Origin: Argyresthia goedartella
Lineage: Eukaryota > Arthropoda > Insecta > Lepidoptera > Argyresthiidae
Direction: 5' to 3'
Length of the DNA stretch: 64,000 bases
NCBI GenBank assembly: GCA_949825045.1
Contig: OX463818.1
Span: 28,226,906 to 28,290,905, forward strand
The notes under the pieces: model-generated
What the model was told of the DNA's origin: nothing
The model's input: the letters and a program-made list of their open reading frames with translations, nothing else
Databases searched by the model: none
Program-made: the position numbers and the translations under genes
In this document: positions 40,641 through 53,153 of the stretch, piece by piece
Layout: the number at the start of each line of letters is the position of its first letter
Position numbering within the stretch: the stretch's first letter is position 1

Positions 40641-42548
40641 AGTCCGTACGTCAAACCACTGTGGTACACGTGTCTTTCGGTAATCTGAACAGTTCGGTCT
40701 GCCGTTTTACGCATCTGGAACTGGAAGATTTGTGATTGCGTGCTACAGTGGATTTTCGTGTGCGTCTGAAGCGCCGAGATATACCTCGGTTCCTATCATT
40801 TAAATCAACCTACCCCAAATTCCAATCTATCACTATCCTTGGGTCGTTAGATAAGAACTTGTAGGTAATTTGATCTGAGTCTGAGTCTGGGCTTGGAGCG
40901 ACCCTAATTTCCTTTTTCCTTCACCATAGGGTTCCTGGATTAGCTCTTAAGATATTCGCGAGTTAATCCTTTCCTCATTCCCTTGGTGTAGCGAGTTTTG
41001 AAATTCCCACACACACAAGTCGTTAAACATACAAGCACATTCAAATCACACACAACCAACTTCGAGTGGTGTCGATGATGGACGTGGTATAACACTAGGA
41101 TTTTAGACTAGGCTAGACAGGAGTTTAGTTGAGGCTAAACCTAGGTTGTCAAGGCATAGGGAGACTGTTTGATCGATGGGGTTCCGCGGATGAAAATAAC
41201 AAATTCAGAACAAGTATAAACGTTGTCAACTCAGATAACCTATCCTGTTGATATCTTTGACATTTGAGTCTTGTCGGGGACGCACGAAGAGATCCAAATA
41301 CAGTTTAAAGTTCATAGTTTAGGGACGGGTAGATATTTTGCCTTGCCTTGGATCGTTTTGATTCAAGTTGCATCTTTAAAATAAATGTCAATTTCGCTGG
41401 GAGATCTAACGTGTAGATTGTGTCACGCATTTATTTTGCTGGGCTCAGTCGAGGCGAGGTCAGGTTAACGAGATACCTAAATCGGTATTTTCCGAAGTAC
41501 GTAACTCGATGTGGAGAGGGTTAGATCTCTAAAAGCACTAAAGAAAACGTTTCGATAACATCCAGCTCGAATTGCACAGAGTTGAAGGTTTCAAAACGTT
41601 ACGGACTTTTTGAGGAAACCGCTAGTTCAGAACCATTACGGAAAATCAAATCGCAATTGTGTAAACTTGGTCTATTTGGATCGTTATTGCCGTGAACTAA
41701 TTATAATTTCAGCCACTAAAGCCGCTACTAGCGAGCACATGAAATATCATTGAGTACTCACGTCGTAACACTACGACGAATAACCATACGATATCCCAAA
41801 CAAATATTATAAATTGTGGTCGACCACGTAAAAGAAGCTCCAAGCGCTCATATATACAAAAAAAAAAATGGTACCAGTACACAACTTATAACAAGGATCG
41901 ATCCGGCGCAAAACACCGCTAACTGACTCGAAATACCGGCTTGCGGGCATACTTGCTTTCTCTGTTTAACTTGAAACTCTAACTTCCTGAACCAATCTTC
42001 CGTACGACTATTGTACGCCTAACGAACTTCTCAACAAACGAGAAATTCAGACTTATCATTCTTGACTTGACATTTTTCACAGCTGAATCGGGACATCTAA
42101 GTTGGGGGTAGATAGAATAGACGATCATAGGTTCTGATAGCGATGGCTCGACCTTAGCTATTTATGCCGTTACAAGCTAACCTACGAACTACGAGGTCCT
42201 TGGTCCTAGTCACCGAAGTCGAGACGGAGACCTGCCCTCATTGACGACTGAAAACTGAAATTCATTGGCGATGCCGCAGGAGACCCGAACCACTTGGCGA
42301 GTCACTTCTGGGTGAAATACGTTCAATCAGCAATGCCGACTACTCACGACCCTGATCTATCCTTTTTCAAATAAAGTTTTCCGGTGATTTATCTGACTCT
42401 TTATTTAGAACAGATCCTTAGTCAGATACCACCGTTACAAGTTTGTTCCAGATAGTTTTATAATTCACTTAATCGAACATCAAATCTAGCAAGCACGCAT
42501 AAACTGACGTTACCCTATCCTTGTAGTAGTTACCTGCATTCTTCAGAC
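40641..42548. other. No gene recognised
   Basis: About 1.9 kb with few open frames. The first 120 bases may be the transcribed part of the promoter split by the LINE. No domain or repeat could be named. Confidence 0.5.
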
Positions 42549-42776
42549 TCATGATTGCTGAGTCTGTCGAGAGACCAGGACGAAGCAAAACTGCGCGTCA
42601 TCTATCTCTAGCTTTCTTACCAGTTCGGGCTGCAGAAGTCGTTCTAGTATTTTACCTATAACGGTCCCCAGGGAGATTAGACGATAGTTGGCCGCAGATG
42701 ACAGGTCACCCGTTTTGTGCTTCGCTATTGGGGTCACAATAGTGTTCATGAGGGCAACAGGGAGATAGCAGAACCT
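42549..42776 (-). pseudogene. LINE reverse transcriptase fragment
   Basis: Encodes KTGDLSSAANYRLISLGTVIGKILERLL, the RT block containing the NYRPISL motif (Pro changed to Leu), then DDAQFCF. About 75 codons survive; both ends are cut. Confidence 0.7.
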
Positions 42777-45762
42777 GACACATTTATTCTATAATGCTGA
42801 TCACTTTGCAAACTACTCATCTACCGCGCATAGTAAGTGCTCCACACCTAAACCATCGTGGCACGGTAACTTTCGTCTCTTCATCTTCTGTTCTGCACTA
42901 GCCATATCAACAGCCGTGAATTGAATCTAACCAGAGGCAGCGGTAGACTGAGAGGCAGTTTCCGGCTGCGTATCAGGCTGGCTGTGGGACAACCTTGAAC
43001 CTGCGGCCAAACATATCGGCAATCTCAGAGGGGTCTTTGTAACATCCCCCCTTTATATAACTCCACCCTTTCCTTATGCCTAAGTCTCTTATTAATTGTG
43101 ATGGCCAAATAAAATAGATCGTCTAGTAAATTAGAACTCCTACTACATGTGAAACCAGAAACCCTAATTCTAGAGGTATGAGTAAGAAGTGCTGTCAACT
43201 TTGACAATAGATTTTAAACCAATGTTTTAAATTGAATAATAAGTAATTTTAAATTTCAATAAAAGATATATATTTAAATATGTCCCCACTAACAAGAATG
43301 ATACAGATTAATATCCATAAAAGTATTCATAACTTTATAATGCAGATTCATATAAGAAAATGTCATAGTTTATTTTGGGTATTGAATAACATAAAATAAA
43401 AAATTATAAATATTAAAATAATAAAAGGAAAATTTGGTATTCATAAAATTTTGGGGAAAAAACCCCTACCATTTGAATCGGTCTTCTAACCAGATGATTC
43501 TACGAAACCAATTAATTTGTATTTCTGATACTCGTTTATAAAAAGAGTATAAGTATTCTGAATTGGATTTCGTCATAGATTCACCGGATTGGGATGGGGT
43601 ATGATCGATCAGGGCAGGATTATATTTTGTGAATGACATTCAACTGTCTTATCAGTCAATATCCGATAGTTATGTAGTTTATATTAAATATTCTTCCACA
43701 TATAGAAAACTATAAACATACACAATTAAGATTCACTGGTTGTTCATGTTAAATGTTATGTGTTTCAATAAAGACTAATTTGTCTCTTAGTAATGCACAA
43801 TAGCATAGCATGACGTATAAAATATTTCTTCACATCCATAAACGTACGTAAGTAGCATGATTCATTTTAAGGTTAATGAATTGACCTTCAATCTACCATC
43901 AGCAGATCCAAACATGATATAGTTACTTTGTAAAGTGCGAAGGTATAAGTATATGTATCCGTATAGTAATATAAATAAGCACATCTGAATAGAGCATAAC
44001 AGTGAATTTCCGTACTTCTATTGCTTCATTCTGGCGTTATGTGAACATTGGCGGTGGCTTTGCGGCGGCCTTTTCCATAATTTTATCAAAGGTAGTTAAT
44101 TAAAAACTATTGTATTAATAAAATTAACCATGACCGTCTTCCATGATTGCAATACAATGTCTAGGGAAGTTGAACCTTTATCATCATTCAGTTTAGTCGA
44201 TAATTGCAGGTTTGTTTAATTAAACTCTGAATTCTTGACATCAAGTCGAACATATCAAATTTAAAACGTTGTTGCAGAAATTAATCAACTCAGTAACTAC
44301 TTTCTATAAGTTTATAGTCTCATTGACTACTACAAAGTAGTACTATATTAATATTTTCAAACTTCATTCCATGTCGCTGGAATAACCACAAATTGAATAT
44401 TTATTCAAACTCTCAATTTCATTCAACATAAATTGAATAATGTAACAGTTGACTGACTTCAGCTAGGATTCAGGTAAAAATAGAGTATATAAGAGTTACT
44501 AGTTACTTAAAACGAGAAGCAAATAAATTCTTTTAAATAACATATATTAACAGGGATAGGATTAAATAAATAAGAAATAAAAATGTTAGTAAAACATAAC
44601 TATACTCTATTGAGAACCCCATAATATTCTATAATTTTTTATTACCTAGTTATTAATATATATATATATAATTATTTAAACCGAATATTTTCCATTACCC
44701 TGGTGGATTTAAATATTGGTTTGGTTACCGCCTGTCTTGAATAAATGTTACCATGTTGGTCGAAATAGTTTTACCCTTTTTATAATAGAAAATCAAGAGT
44801 TTAAAAAACCCAATAATCGCATCGGTAGTTAAAAATCGACAAAACACAAAAACTTCCTACAAAACTCGATTTAAATCAAACAGTAAAAGGTTCAGTTCAA
44901 ATAAAGTTGAAATTAATCAATTAAAGAATCTAGGAAACACAATAATTATCATTTTAATTAAACAGTAGAAGATTCTAAAAAAAAAACAAAATGCATAAAA
45001 AAACAATTAAAATAAAACATTCTAGATTCTAGAAGAAAAAATCTAACTACAATGTAAGTAGGTTACTACTAAAATCCTCAGTATTGAAATTGTCTGGACA
45101 ATTTTAATAAAAGTTTAATTTTAGAAAACAAAATTGTAGGTATAGTCAATATTCCGTCAATTTCACTGAGGTATGACTAAATTGGACCAAAGTTATTGTT
45201 ATTATTTTTTTTCATTAAAATCTGCTTGTTATTAGTTGGAGTAAGTAATAAATTATACTTATATAATGCATAATATAAGTATAATTATGCATTACATAGT
45301 CCATTTTAATCTAAAAAAGAGTTTCCCACCTTTAGACCTTGCAACTTTAAAAACAAGAATCACTGTTCACTTGTCATATAGATTTCACTGCACTTATTCG
45401 TTACCCGGCCTTAATAAGAAACACTGAATTTAATTATTAACACTATTGGAAAGGTCATCTTCTCATCTCCAGGTCTTAAAACTAGGTAAAGGTGAATTAT
45501 TTTCAAGGTGATTTCTTCAAGCTTGAACAAAATTCTATGGTGAATCGACAAATAATGTGGAGCCTGTAATAATCATATTCTAGAAGTATGAATAGTTAGC
45601 ACCCAAACAATTTCACAACAATAATAAACTTATTTGTAGACATAGGTTGTTGATAGCCTGGCTCAGCATTCCTTTCTCGTTGTATATGTATTCTCGTTGT
45701 ATATATTGTGTGGGTCTCAGAATGGAAGGTAATTGAGATAAAAAATGGACGTTTATATTTAA
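42777..45762. other. AT-rich DNA without genes
   Basis: Nearly 3 kb with strong A+T bias, short frames only and a (TA)n tract near 44656-44671. No repeat family was recognised. Confidence 0.6.
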
Positions 45763-45767
45763 CGACT

Positions 45768-45991
45768 TTAGCAGTTTTGAATCCGTTTATTATAAGATTT
45801 TACTTATTATAGATATAAAAACACGCTACGATTTGTTTGTGGTTCGCACATCGAAAATACTCTGCCGGACGTCGCCGGGAGGGGGCAAAGGATGCGTTCC
45901 AAGAAGCTTTTATTTAACGAACGCGTCCGACGGAGAGTATTTACGAGGTGCTCGTCTTGTGCATAGATGGCGCTGGGGGTCCCGCGCTACA
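45768..45991 (-). mobile_element. 3' LTR of the Gypsy element at 45.8-54.8 kb
   Basis: On the coding strand it starts TGTAGCGC and ends CTGCTAA. It matches 54537-54760 with a handful of differences (for example TTTAACG versus TTAAACG near 45922, and CATAGATG versus CGTAGATG near 45962). Confidence 0.9.
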
Positions 45992-45993
45992 GT

Positions 45994-47384
45994 CTACTCC
46001 TCCAGTTCATGAGGGCGACCTTGCTCGTGTACTGGCACATTATCAGAAACATTATCATTTTCAGTTAAATTACTATGCTTATGCACATTATCAGAAACAA
46101 CATCATTTTCAGATACATTAGTATGCTTATGCACATAATCAGAAACATCATTTTCGTTTACATTAGTATGCTTATCGTTAGGTTTAACTTTGGGATGACC
46201 TCTCCCTCTCGTTGGAAACACAGGATGTGTTATGTCATCACCGCGGCGATGATATTTTGTGATTTCTTTGACGTGGTACCTTCCCAAACTCCTGTTCGGA
46301 TCGTCTAGTGGAGGCACCAAATATGTAGTGGGACTTATTTTTTCAGTCACGACGTATGGGCCGTCCCTTTTTGGTACAAACTTGGAGGTTGTTCCCTTAG
46401 CTGCGTTACTGTGTATATGAGTGTTTAGTAAAACTTCGTCTCCGACTTCATATTGTTCAGCTTCCCTCAGGGATTTATCGGCTTGACTCTTCTTGAGATC
46501 TTGTTGTTCTTCTACCTTATCCCTGATGTCTGACAGACTCGTGATGAAGTTCTTCAGATACGGCGTAATTTGCGGCACAAAGTTTTCCTTTTCGATAACA
46601 GCTCTCATGTCAAACCCGACTTCTAATGGTGTTCTTAGCTCTCTAGCGAATGTAAGGAAAGCTGGTGACACTCCAGTTGTTTGACAGCGAGCAGTGTTCA
46701 TAGCGAAACGGACATACGACAGATGAGATGGCCAAGACTTGTGTTGATCCCCCACTAGTTGTGACAAATGGGTCTTCATCTCCCTGTTCCTCTGCTCTGC
46801 AGGGTTTGTTTGTGGATGAAACAGCGGCAGCAACTCTTGTTTGATCCCAAGTACGAACATAACTTGTTGCATAATGGAAGATATAAATTGAACGCCATTG
46901 TCAGATATAATGCGACGGCACAGGCCATACCTAAGAAAGTATTCTTCAATGAGTATGCGCGCACACGCCTCTGATGTTGCAATCCCTAAGGCGTATATTT
47001 CTGTCTACCTGCTGGCGGTATCTTCGACAAGTAGTATCCATTTCTCACCATTTTCTCCAGGTGGAGGAGGTCCGAACAGGTCAATTGCTAGTACTTCGTT
47101 TCGCTGATTCAATACCGGTGTTTGAAGGAGCCCTGGTGGCTTTTCGTTGGTAGACTTATATTTTTGGCAGTCGGCACAGGTCTTGACATAATCAGCTACA
47201 AAGCGCCTCATACCTGGGAAGCAAAAACGCTGAATGATCCTTTGGTACGTCCTATCAACACCGTGGTGGCCTGCCAAAGGGCTGTCATGGCATTCTTTGA
47301 CGACATCAGCTCTCAGCGACGCAGGCACTATCTGCTGCGGGTCCTTACTTTCAGAGTCCGGGTTGCACCGGTATAGAACTCCCT
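45994..47384 (-). pseudogene. Gypsy integrase with repeat-bearing C-terminal tail
   Basis: HHCC zinc finger HDSPLAGHHGVDRTY ... CADCQKY (about 47170-47290), first Asp LAIDLFGP (about 47085), then a stop and frame change near 46983-47005. The second Asp (SDNGVQF, about 46900) and the Glu region (FHPQTNPAEQRNREMK, about 46780-46825) follow in the last frame. The C-terminal part has GDEVLLNTH, a DGPYVVTEKISPTTYLV module and an Asn/Asp/His-rich tail made of repeats. The frame ends at 45994, two bases before the LTR. Similar to insect CsRn1/mdg-like Gypsy integrases; the clade is not certain. Confidence 0.8.
46025..46175 (-). repeat. Coding minisatellite in the integrase tail, about 3 copies of 48-51 bp
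   Basis: The tail repeats KHTNVSENDVVSDNVH-like units three times. Variation in unit length is in multiples of three. Confidence 0.8.
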
Positions 47385-47385
47385 G

Positions 47386-48240
47386 TTACATTAGGTAGCC
47401 TCGTCCAGACCATCGTCGAGCATCAATTTCTTCGCCTTTCTCAAGTCCATCCACGATCTTCTGAATATCAGGATCAGCCAGCTGAGATTGTCGCAGGTCA
47501 GAGGGCCTTCTTGTGGGTAGATCCCCTATCACGGAGCATAAACCACAAGCTTTTATGGTTTTTTCGTCACAGTTAGGACGGCTAAGAGCGTCGGCGATCA
47601 CGTTGGCTTTTCCTGGAGTATATTCGAAGCGAAGGTCATAAGCTTGAAGTTTGAGCGCCCACCTGACTAGGCGACCGGACGGAGACTTCATCGTCATTAG
47701 CCACTTTAGGGGTTGGTGGTCTGTACCTACTATCACCGGGTGTCCGTCTATATAGCCGCGGAGGCGGTCAACAGCCCAGACGGCCCGCTCTGTCGTTGAG
47801 TAATTTCGTTCGGCAGGTAAAAGCAGGCGGCTGGCGTACTCGATTGGGCGTTAGTCCTTCTCTTCTCCTTGCAGGAGGACAGCGCCTAGTGCGTAGTTAC
47901 TGGCATCTGTCCGGAGGATGAACGGCTTCGAGTAGTCAGGTGGAACGAGGACTGGTGCAGTAGTCAGCTTTGCCTTCAGCTCCTCGAAGGCATTCTCTTG
48001 CTCTTCCCCCCATTGCCACGGTTATTTCTTTCTTGTTAGTCTTGTCAAGGGTTCTGAAATCTGAGAAAATCCTTCTATGAATTTCCTAAACCATGAGCAT
48101 GTTTGTATGAAACTCCTTAGATGTTTCAACAACGACGGCCTCTTCATCTCCAGAATTGCTTGAGTTTTCTCATTGTTTGGTGATATACCGGAAGACGACA
48201 TGACGTGACCTAAGTACTTTATTTCATCACATCATCAGTC
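47386..48240 (-). pseudogene. Gypsy RT C-terminus and RNase H
   Basis: Minus strand: IKYLGHVMSSSG right after the LINE junction, then WFRKFIEGFSQI, an RNase H with [15 protein letters not shown] in one frame (about 47880-47930), a stop near 47850 and the last motifs (GTDHQPLKW, ADALSRP) in the frame 47386-47736. A frameshift lies near 48010. The RT front half is at 52510-53093. Confidence 0.75.
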
Positions 48241-48302
48241 ACCGCCGTACCACCAACTCAAACATATGTGCACCGCGCATTTTAATTGTTTAAAAGTGTA
48301 AA

Positions 48303-49284
48303 ATGGCTTCTAAAGCCCTTGAAAGTTTAGTGAAAGTTCTGCAAAAGACTATTGAGACACTGTGTACGAGAGTTAGTGCCAGAAGACTTGATAGACTTGA
48401 AGACTTGATAGAATCAACAGTTAGTGCTCATAACGACTTGATAACTAAGCTGAGAATTGCTAACAACCCACAGCAACAATCGCCGACTACCCTCACGCCC
48501 ACTCCGCTAACGAGCGCACCTACTCCGCCGCTGCAGCGCCCGGTCCGCCAAGCGCGTTTAAAGGCGAAGGAAAATCGAGCGCTAGATGTCAGAACAAAAT
48601 CACAAAGACGGTAGCCCGCACGTCGCTTGCGCCATCGCCAACCGCCGCTGCCCCTGTCAATGTTCCGAAGATCTCCGACGAGCGCCGTGTGACCGACGCC
48701 AGTGAGTCATCTGCTTCAACGATCACGCCTAAAGCTGTGGCCACGAACTCGACTGTTCCAAATGCGAACCTGACACAGGAACCTCTGACTGGTATTGACA
48801 GAGCGTCTGATGAGGAGGGCTGGACAACAGTTCAACGAAAAAAGATTTCGTTGCCGCTTAATAGCGGCAACGAAATTCCAACATATGCATTGGAGCTGGA
48901 AAAATCGACGAAGAACTGCAATCGGTTGAACGAATCAAGTATATACAGGCTTCGTCATTCAAACCGAATACGACGACGCACAACGTGCTAAATTTTCTCA
49001 ACAGAATTGTAACATCAGATCGATATGAGGTAGAAAAACGGAAGCTGAAGACGGATAAACATGCTGCATTCGTTATTGGTATACCAGAAAGTCTGCTACA
49101 GAAAGTTGACTCGCCTGCTTTGTGGCCCCCGCACGTTAAATATTGTGACTGGTTTCCCGCCAAGCCCCGCTACCAACAGCGGGGACAGAGCGCTCAGCGC
49201 TGTGACGTCACCGGTGCCCCCACCGCCGCAGCCCCAACCTGTCCTGCCGCTGCCGCCGAGTCCTCCCCAGCCGAGACTCCTTAA
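48303..49284 (+). pseudogene. LINE ORF1 protein, frameshifted
   Basis: ATG at 48303 (MASKALESLVKVLQ) begins a predicted coiled coil of about 50 residues, followed by a Pro/Thr-rich linker. The frame changes near 48600 and near 48990. Later parts read DEEGWTTVQRKK and VIGIPESLLQKVDSPALWPPHVKYCDWF, the latter a typical C-terminal block of insect LINE ORF1 proteins, then an Ala/Pro-rich end. ORF1 binds RNA as a chaperone in the RNP. Not functional as it stands. Confidence 0.7.
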
Positions 49285-49299
49285 CCACCTGGACTCTAA

Positions 49300-52254
49300 T
49301 GACACTGCCACTGATACTGGAAATGGTACTTCGATGATAACCAATATAATATCGCGTAACATATCGATAATCCACCAGAACATATATAGACTGGAGAATA
49401 AATGCTTCCAACTAGAATGTGAACTTCAGTTGCTCCATAAAGACGTTGATGTTCTGTGCATCACCGAACACTTCCTCCGTCCCAACGAGCTGTCCTGTGT
49501 CCGAATGGCAAACTACAAGCTGGTGGCGAGCTACGCGCGCATGACCCGCGAGGGACGCGGCGCCTGCATCTACGTGCGGCCAGACCTCCTCACCATCGAG
49601 CGCAGGGAGTTCGCCGCGCTGTCCGTGGATATGCACTTCGAGGTGTGTGCGGTCGAGTGTGTCGGTCTAAACCTGATCGTTGTCTGTATTTATAGACCCC
49701 CACAAGGTGAAAACAGAGGTGACATTGATATCTTTTTTCCTAAAATTAACTCTTTACTTGATTTAAATGCATCCAATAATTATAAACTCATTTTAGTTGG
49801 TGATATCAACATTGACATTTTAAGTAAAACGTTACCGTTTAAGAGATTAATTTCCTCTTTAAAACAACATGGTTTTGTAACGTTAGTTAATTTTCCTACT
49901 AGAGTGACATCATCTAGTAGCACTTGCCTCGACCATGCCTACACTAACATTCCGATTAATGATATTCTAAAAGTGACCCCTGTCGAAATGTATTTGTCGG
50001 ATCATTCTGGGTTTATTGTTGTAGCTCAAATAAAAGGTCAACATTTGAACCATAATGAGGTTACCTGTAAACGATTGTTTTCGCAACTCCAAATTGATAA
50101 TTTCTACGAGGCCCTATCTATGTATAACTGGGATAACATACTTCATAAGTGGCACTGTCCTAATGACCAATTAAACGCAATTCTTAATGTAACTAAGCAT
50201 CTTTATCAAGTATACTTCCCTATTAGAAAATATCCTGTAAAAAAAAACTTTCTCCTGGGCCAATCATAGGGTTAAAAAACTGCGATGCGAAATTCGCAAA
50301 ATAAAATTTGCATTAGCGAACCATAGTGATAAACATGACAATTTCCTACCAACCAGTGACTTGTTGCGGCTCGAAATGCAATATTCAATGGAATTACGTA
50401 ACTCACGTCGTGACTTCATTAACAAACAAATCGACAACCCAAAGTTCGACATGCGCCGCACCGTGTGGCGAGTAATTGAGGCTGAAACTGGCCGAAGCGA
50501 GGCGCGGCGCGGGGGAGCCCTCGACCTGCTGGTGAGCAAGTCTGCCGGGAACAGCCAGGTGCAGCGCGCGGGTGCAGCCGCCGCCGCCCTCAATCGCTAC
50601 TACGTAGAGGCCAACAATAACCCCCGTGCACGACCCGACCTCTCAATAGCTATGAACTACTTCAACTCATACCTTGAGGGCACGGTAGAGCTAAAGTTGC
50701 AATTTATACCAATAACACTTTCCGTGATAAAAAGTATAAAACGTAAAAACTCGACTGATATAAATAACATGCCAACTCATGTATTTGATTATACACCCCA
50801 GTTGTAATTTCGTTATTATGTATGCTTCTTAATAAATGCGTTGAAAGTGGCGTTTACTCGCAGTCTCTTAAATAAATAAAAATTCAACTAGTGTACAAAG
50901 GCAAGGGCGAGATGGACGTAGAAAAAAGCTACAGACCGATTGCACAAATACCGATATTCTCTAAAGTGTTTGAACGTATCATTAGCAACAGATTGGACGA
51001 GCACTTTAGACATAATAACTTACTGAACAAACAACAATATGCCTATCAATCAAACCGGTCGACAGTGGACGCCGCTCGTGACGTGGTAGCGCGAGTGATG
51101 GGCCGGCGCGAGGACGGGCGACAGGTCGCGGCCATGTTCTGCGACCTGTCGCGCGCCTTCGATCTTGTCAACCATGCGCTCATACTGGAGAAGTTGAACA
51201 GGTACGGTGTAAAGGATAACTTTCACAAAATCATAGCCAGTTTCTTGTCGCACCGCCAGCAGTGAACTTTCGTTCTTGGTGCTAAGTCTGAACTTCAGCA
51301 AGTTGGAAACTGTGCTGTGCCTCAAGGCTCAACTATGGGCAACATTTTGTTCCTCATCATAATGAACGACATCTCTGTTGCTTCTGATGAAGCTGAATAC
51401 GTCCTATTCGCCGATGACACTTGCGTAATTGTAGCTGCTGACGATTTTGAGATGCTAAAATTAAAGTTAAGTCGCGTAACGAGTAAGTTGGCTCATTGGT
51501 TTTCTGTCAACGGAATGCTACTGAACCTCGAAAAAACCAAGGTTATGCACTTTCAGTTAAGGAAAGCTAGGGGTCATGAGCTGAACGTGAGTTGTGATGG
51601 ATCACGGTACCGCAGGTGGACCAGGTCCGCTACCTGGGCTTCACCATCGACGCCGGCCTCACGTGGGCACCGCACATCGATGCCACGTGCAATAGACTAT
51701 CCTCAGCTTGCTTCGCTCTGTCTAGGCTGGCCCCAACATTAACCATTGACAATATTATGAAAGCATAATAAGGATACTTTCACTCCATACTAGTTTACGG
51801 GGTGGACCTATGGGGAGACGTCTCAGACTGCGAAAGGGCTCTAAGAATGCAGAAACGGGCAGTAAGAATCATAACGGGCGTGCCTTGGGACTTTTCTGCA
51901 AAAGAGCTCTTTATCAAGTATAAAATTCTAACTCTTCCCTCGCTATACATATTAGAAATAGCTAAGTACGCGAGACGGATCTTGTCACAATTTGAAAAGA
52001 AAAGTGACACGCATACTATCAACACCCGACGTCGTGATCACCTGTATGTACCATCCAGGAGACTCACCAAAGCCAACAAGTGTTTATTTACTCTTGTGCC
52101 CAAGATTTATAACTGTCTTCCTGATCACATCAAAAGCGCGACTAGAGAGAGCATATTCATTTCTAAGTTGAAACAGATACTGGTTGGTATGGCATGCTAT
52201 ACAACTGACGAATTCTTTCAGAATATGAAAGTAATTCCCTGTCCGTTAAGCTAG
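49300..52254 (+). pseudogene. LINE ORF2: AP endonuclease and reverse transcriptase, frameshifted
   Basis: Endonuclease at about 49330-50050: IIHQNIYRLENK, CITEHFL (catalytic Glu), CIYRPPQG, GDINIDI, SSSTCLDHAYTN, and SDHSGFIV (catalytic Asp-His). The frame ends at 50269 and continues elsewhere. RT: YKGKGEMDVEKSYRPIAQIP (about 50890-50950), AMFCDLSRAFDLVNH (about 51130-51175), MPQGSTMGNILFLI (about 51317), FADD (about 51409-51420). The C-terminal part 51802-52254 has ALRMQKRAVRIITG and the end VGMACYTTDEFFQNM. At least four breaks (50269, 50807, 51265 and near 51600-51740). All catalytic residues are still legible. Confidence 0.85.
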
Positions 52255-52509
52255 ATTTTCATAAAAATTGTATATTGATTTATCATTGTATCATGACATA
52301 ATAATACTAATTTAATTTACTTGACATTGATATAATACCTATTTGAATATTATACTTTTGTATAATAAGGTGTAGTATAATTGTAAAAGAATAATATCTT
52401 TTACTAACTTGACATTTTTTGTAAAACTCATATGTACCATTTCCTGTCTGACATATAAATTATTATGATTTATGAATAAATGAGTATTTCAGTATTTCAG
52501 TATTTACAT

Positions 52510-53093
52510 GCAAACTTACACTTTTCTCGGTTTGCTCGCAGCTTGAATGTTCTTAGTCAGTCAAACACTGCACGCAGATCCTGTATGTGCTGGTCGAAAT
52601 CAGGTGATATAACCAGGATATCATCTAGGTAATCTAGAATGGTTACATCCTTCAATGATGGGCTAGCACGAAATCTGTATATAAGGCGTTGGAATGTTGA
52701 CGGGGCATTCTTCAGGCCAAAGGGCATCCGAGTGAAACGGAACGTTCCCATAGTCGGTACTGAGAAAGCTGTTTTGTCCCGGTCCTCAATGTCCTTGATT
52801 CCCACCTGCCAGAATCCTGATTTAAGATCTATGATGCTCATTACGCAGCCAGGTTTAGTGCTCTGTATGAGCTCATCTATAGATGGCATTGGGTATTTAT
52901 CGTTTCTTGTAATTGCGTTCAGCTTTCGGAAGTCAACGCAAAATCTGAACTCACCTTGGCGTTTCTTCGATACCAGCAGTGCTGATGCACCCCATGGTGA
53001 TTCACACTCCTCGATGATACCCTCCTCAAGCATTTTCTTTACCTCCTGACGCATAATTTCTTTCTTCGCTGGTGTAACGTGATATGGGGGCAC
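52510..53093 (-). pseudogene. Gypsy RT, front half
   Basis: From MPPYHVTPAKKEIMRQEV to the thumb: FCVDFRKLNAI, SIIDLKSGFWQV (catalytic Asp), TRMPFGLKNAPSTFQRL and YLDD (ILDYLDDILVIS), then a TGA at 52557-52559 in place of an Arg codon, after which the frame continues (FKLRANREKCKF) up to the LINE at about 52505. The catalytic residues are intact. Confidence 0.85.
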
Positions 53094-53153
53094 GAAGACC
53101 GGAGGATGACCTCCGGTGTCAATCTTGTGGTCTGCAAACTCCGTTGGAGATCC

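Larger units (their letters stand above)
48240..52505 (+). mobile_element. LINE (CR1/Jockey group), about full length, plus strand
   Basis: A 5' UTR of about 60 bases, ORF1 (48303-49284), ORF2 (about 49300-52254) and a 3' UTR ending in AGTATTTC repeats. It is inserted between RT blocks of the Gypsy element on the opposite strand. The overlap of the flanks at the junction is at most a few bases (CAT), so the target duplication is short or ambiguous. Several frameshifts and stops break ORF1 and ORF2. Confidence 0.85.

Noticed and set aside
43025..43207. A 60-codon minus-strand frame
   Set aside because: No domain; expected by chance in 3 kb of AT-rich DNA.
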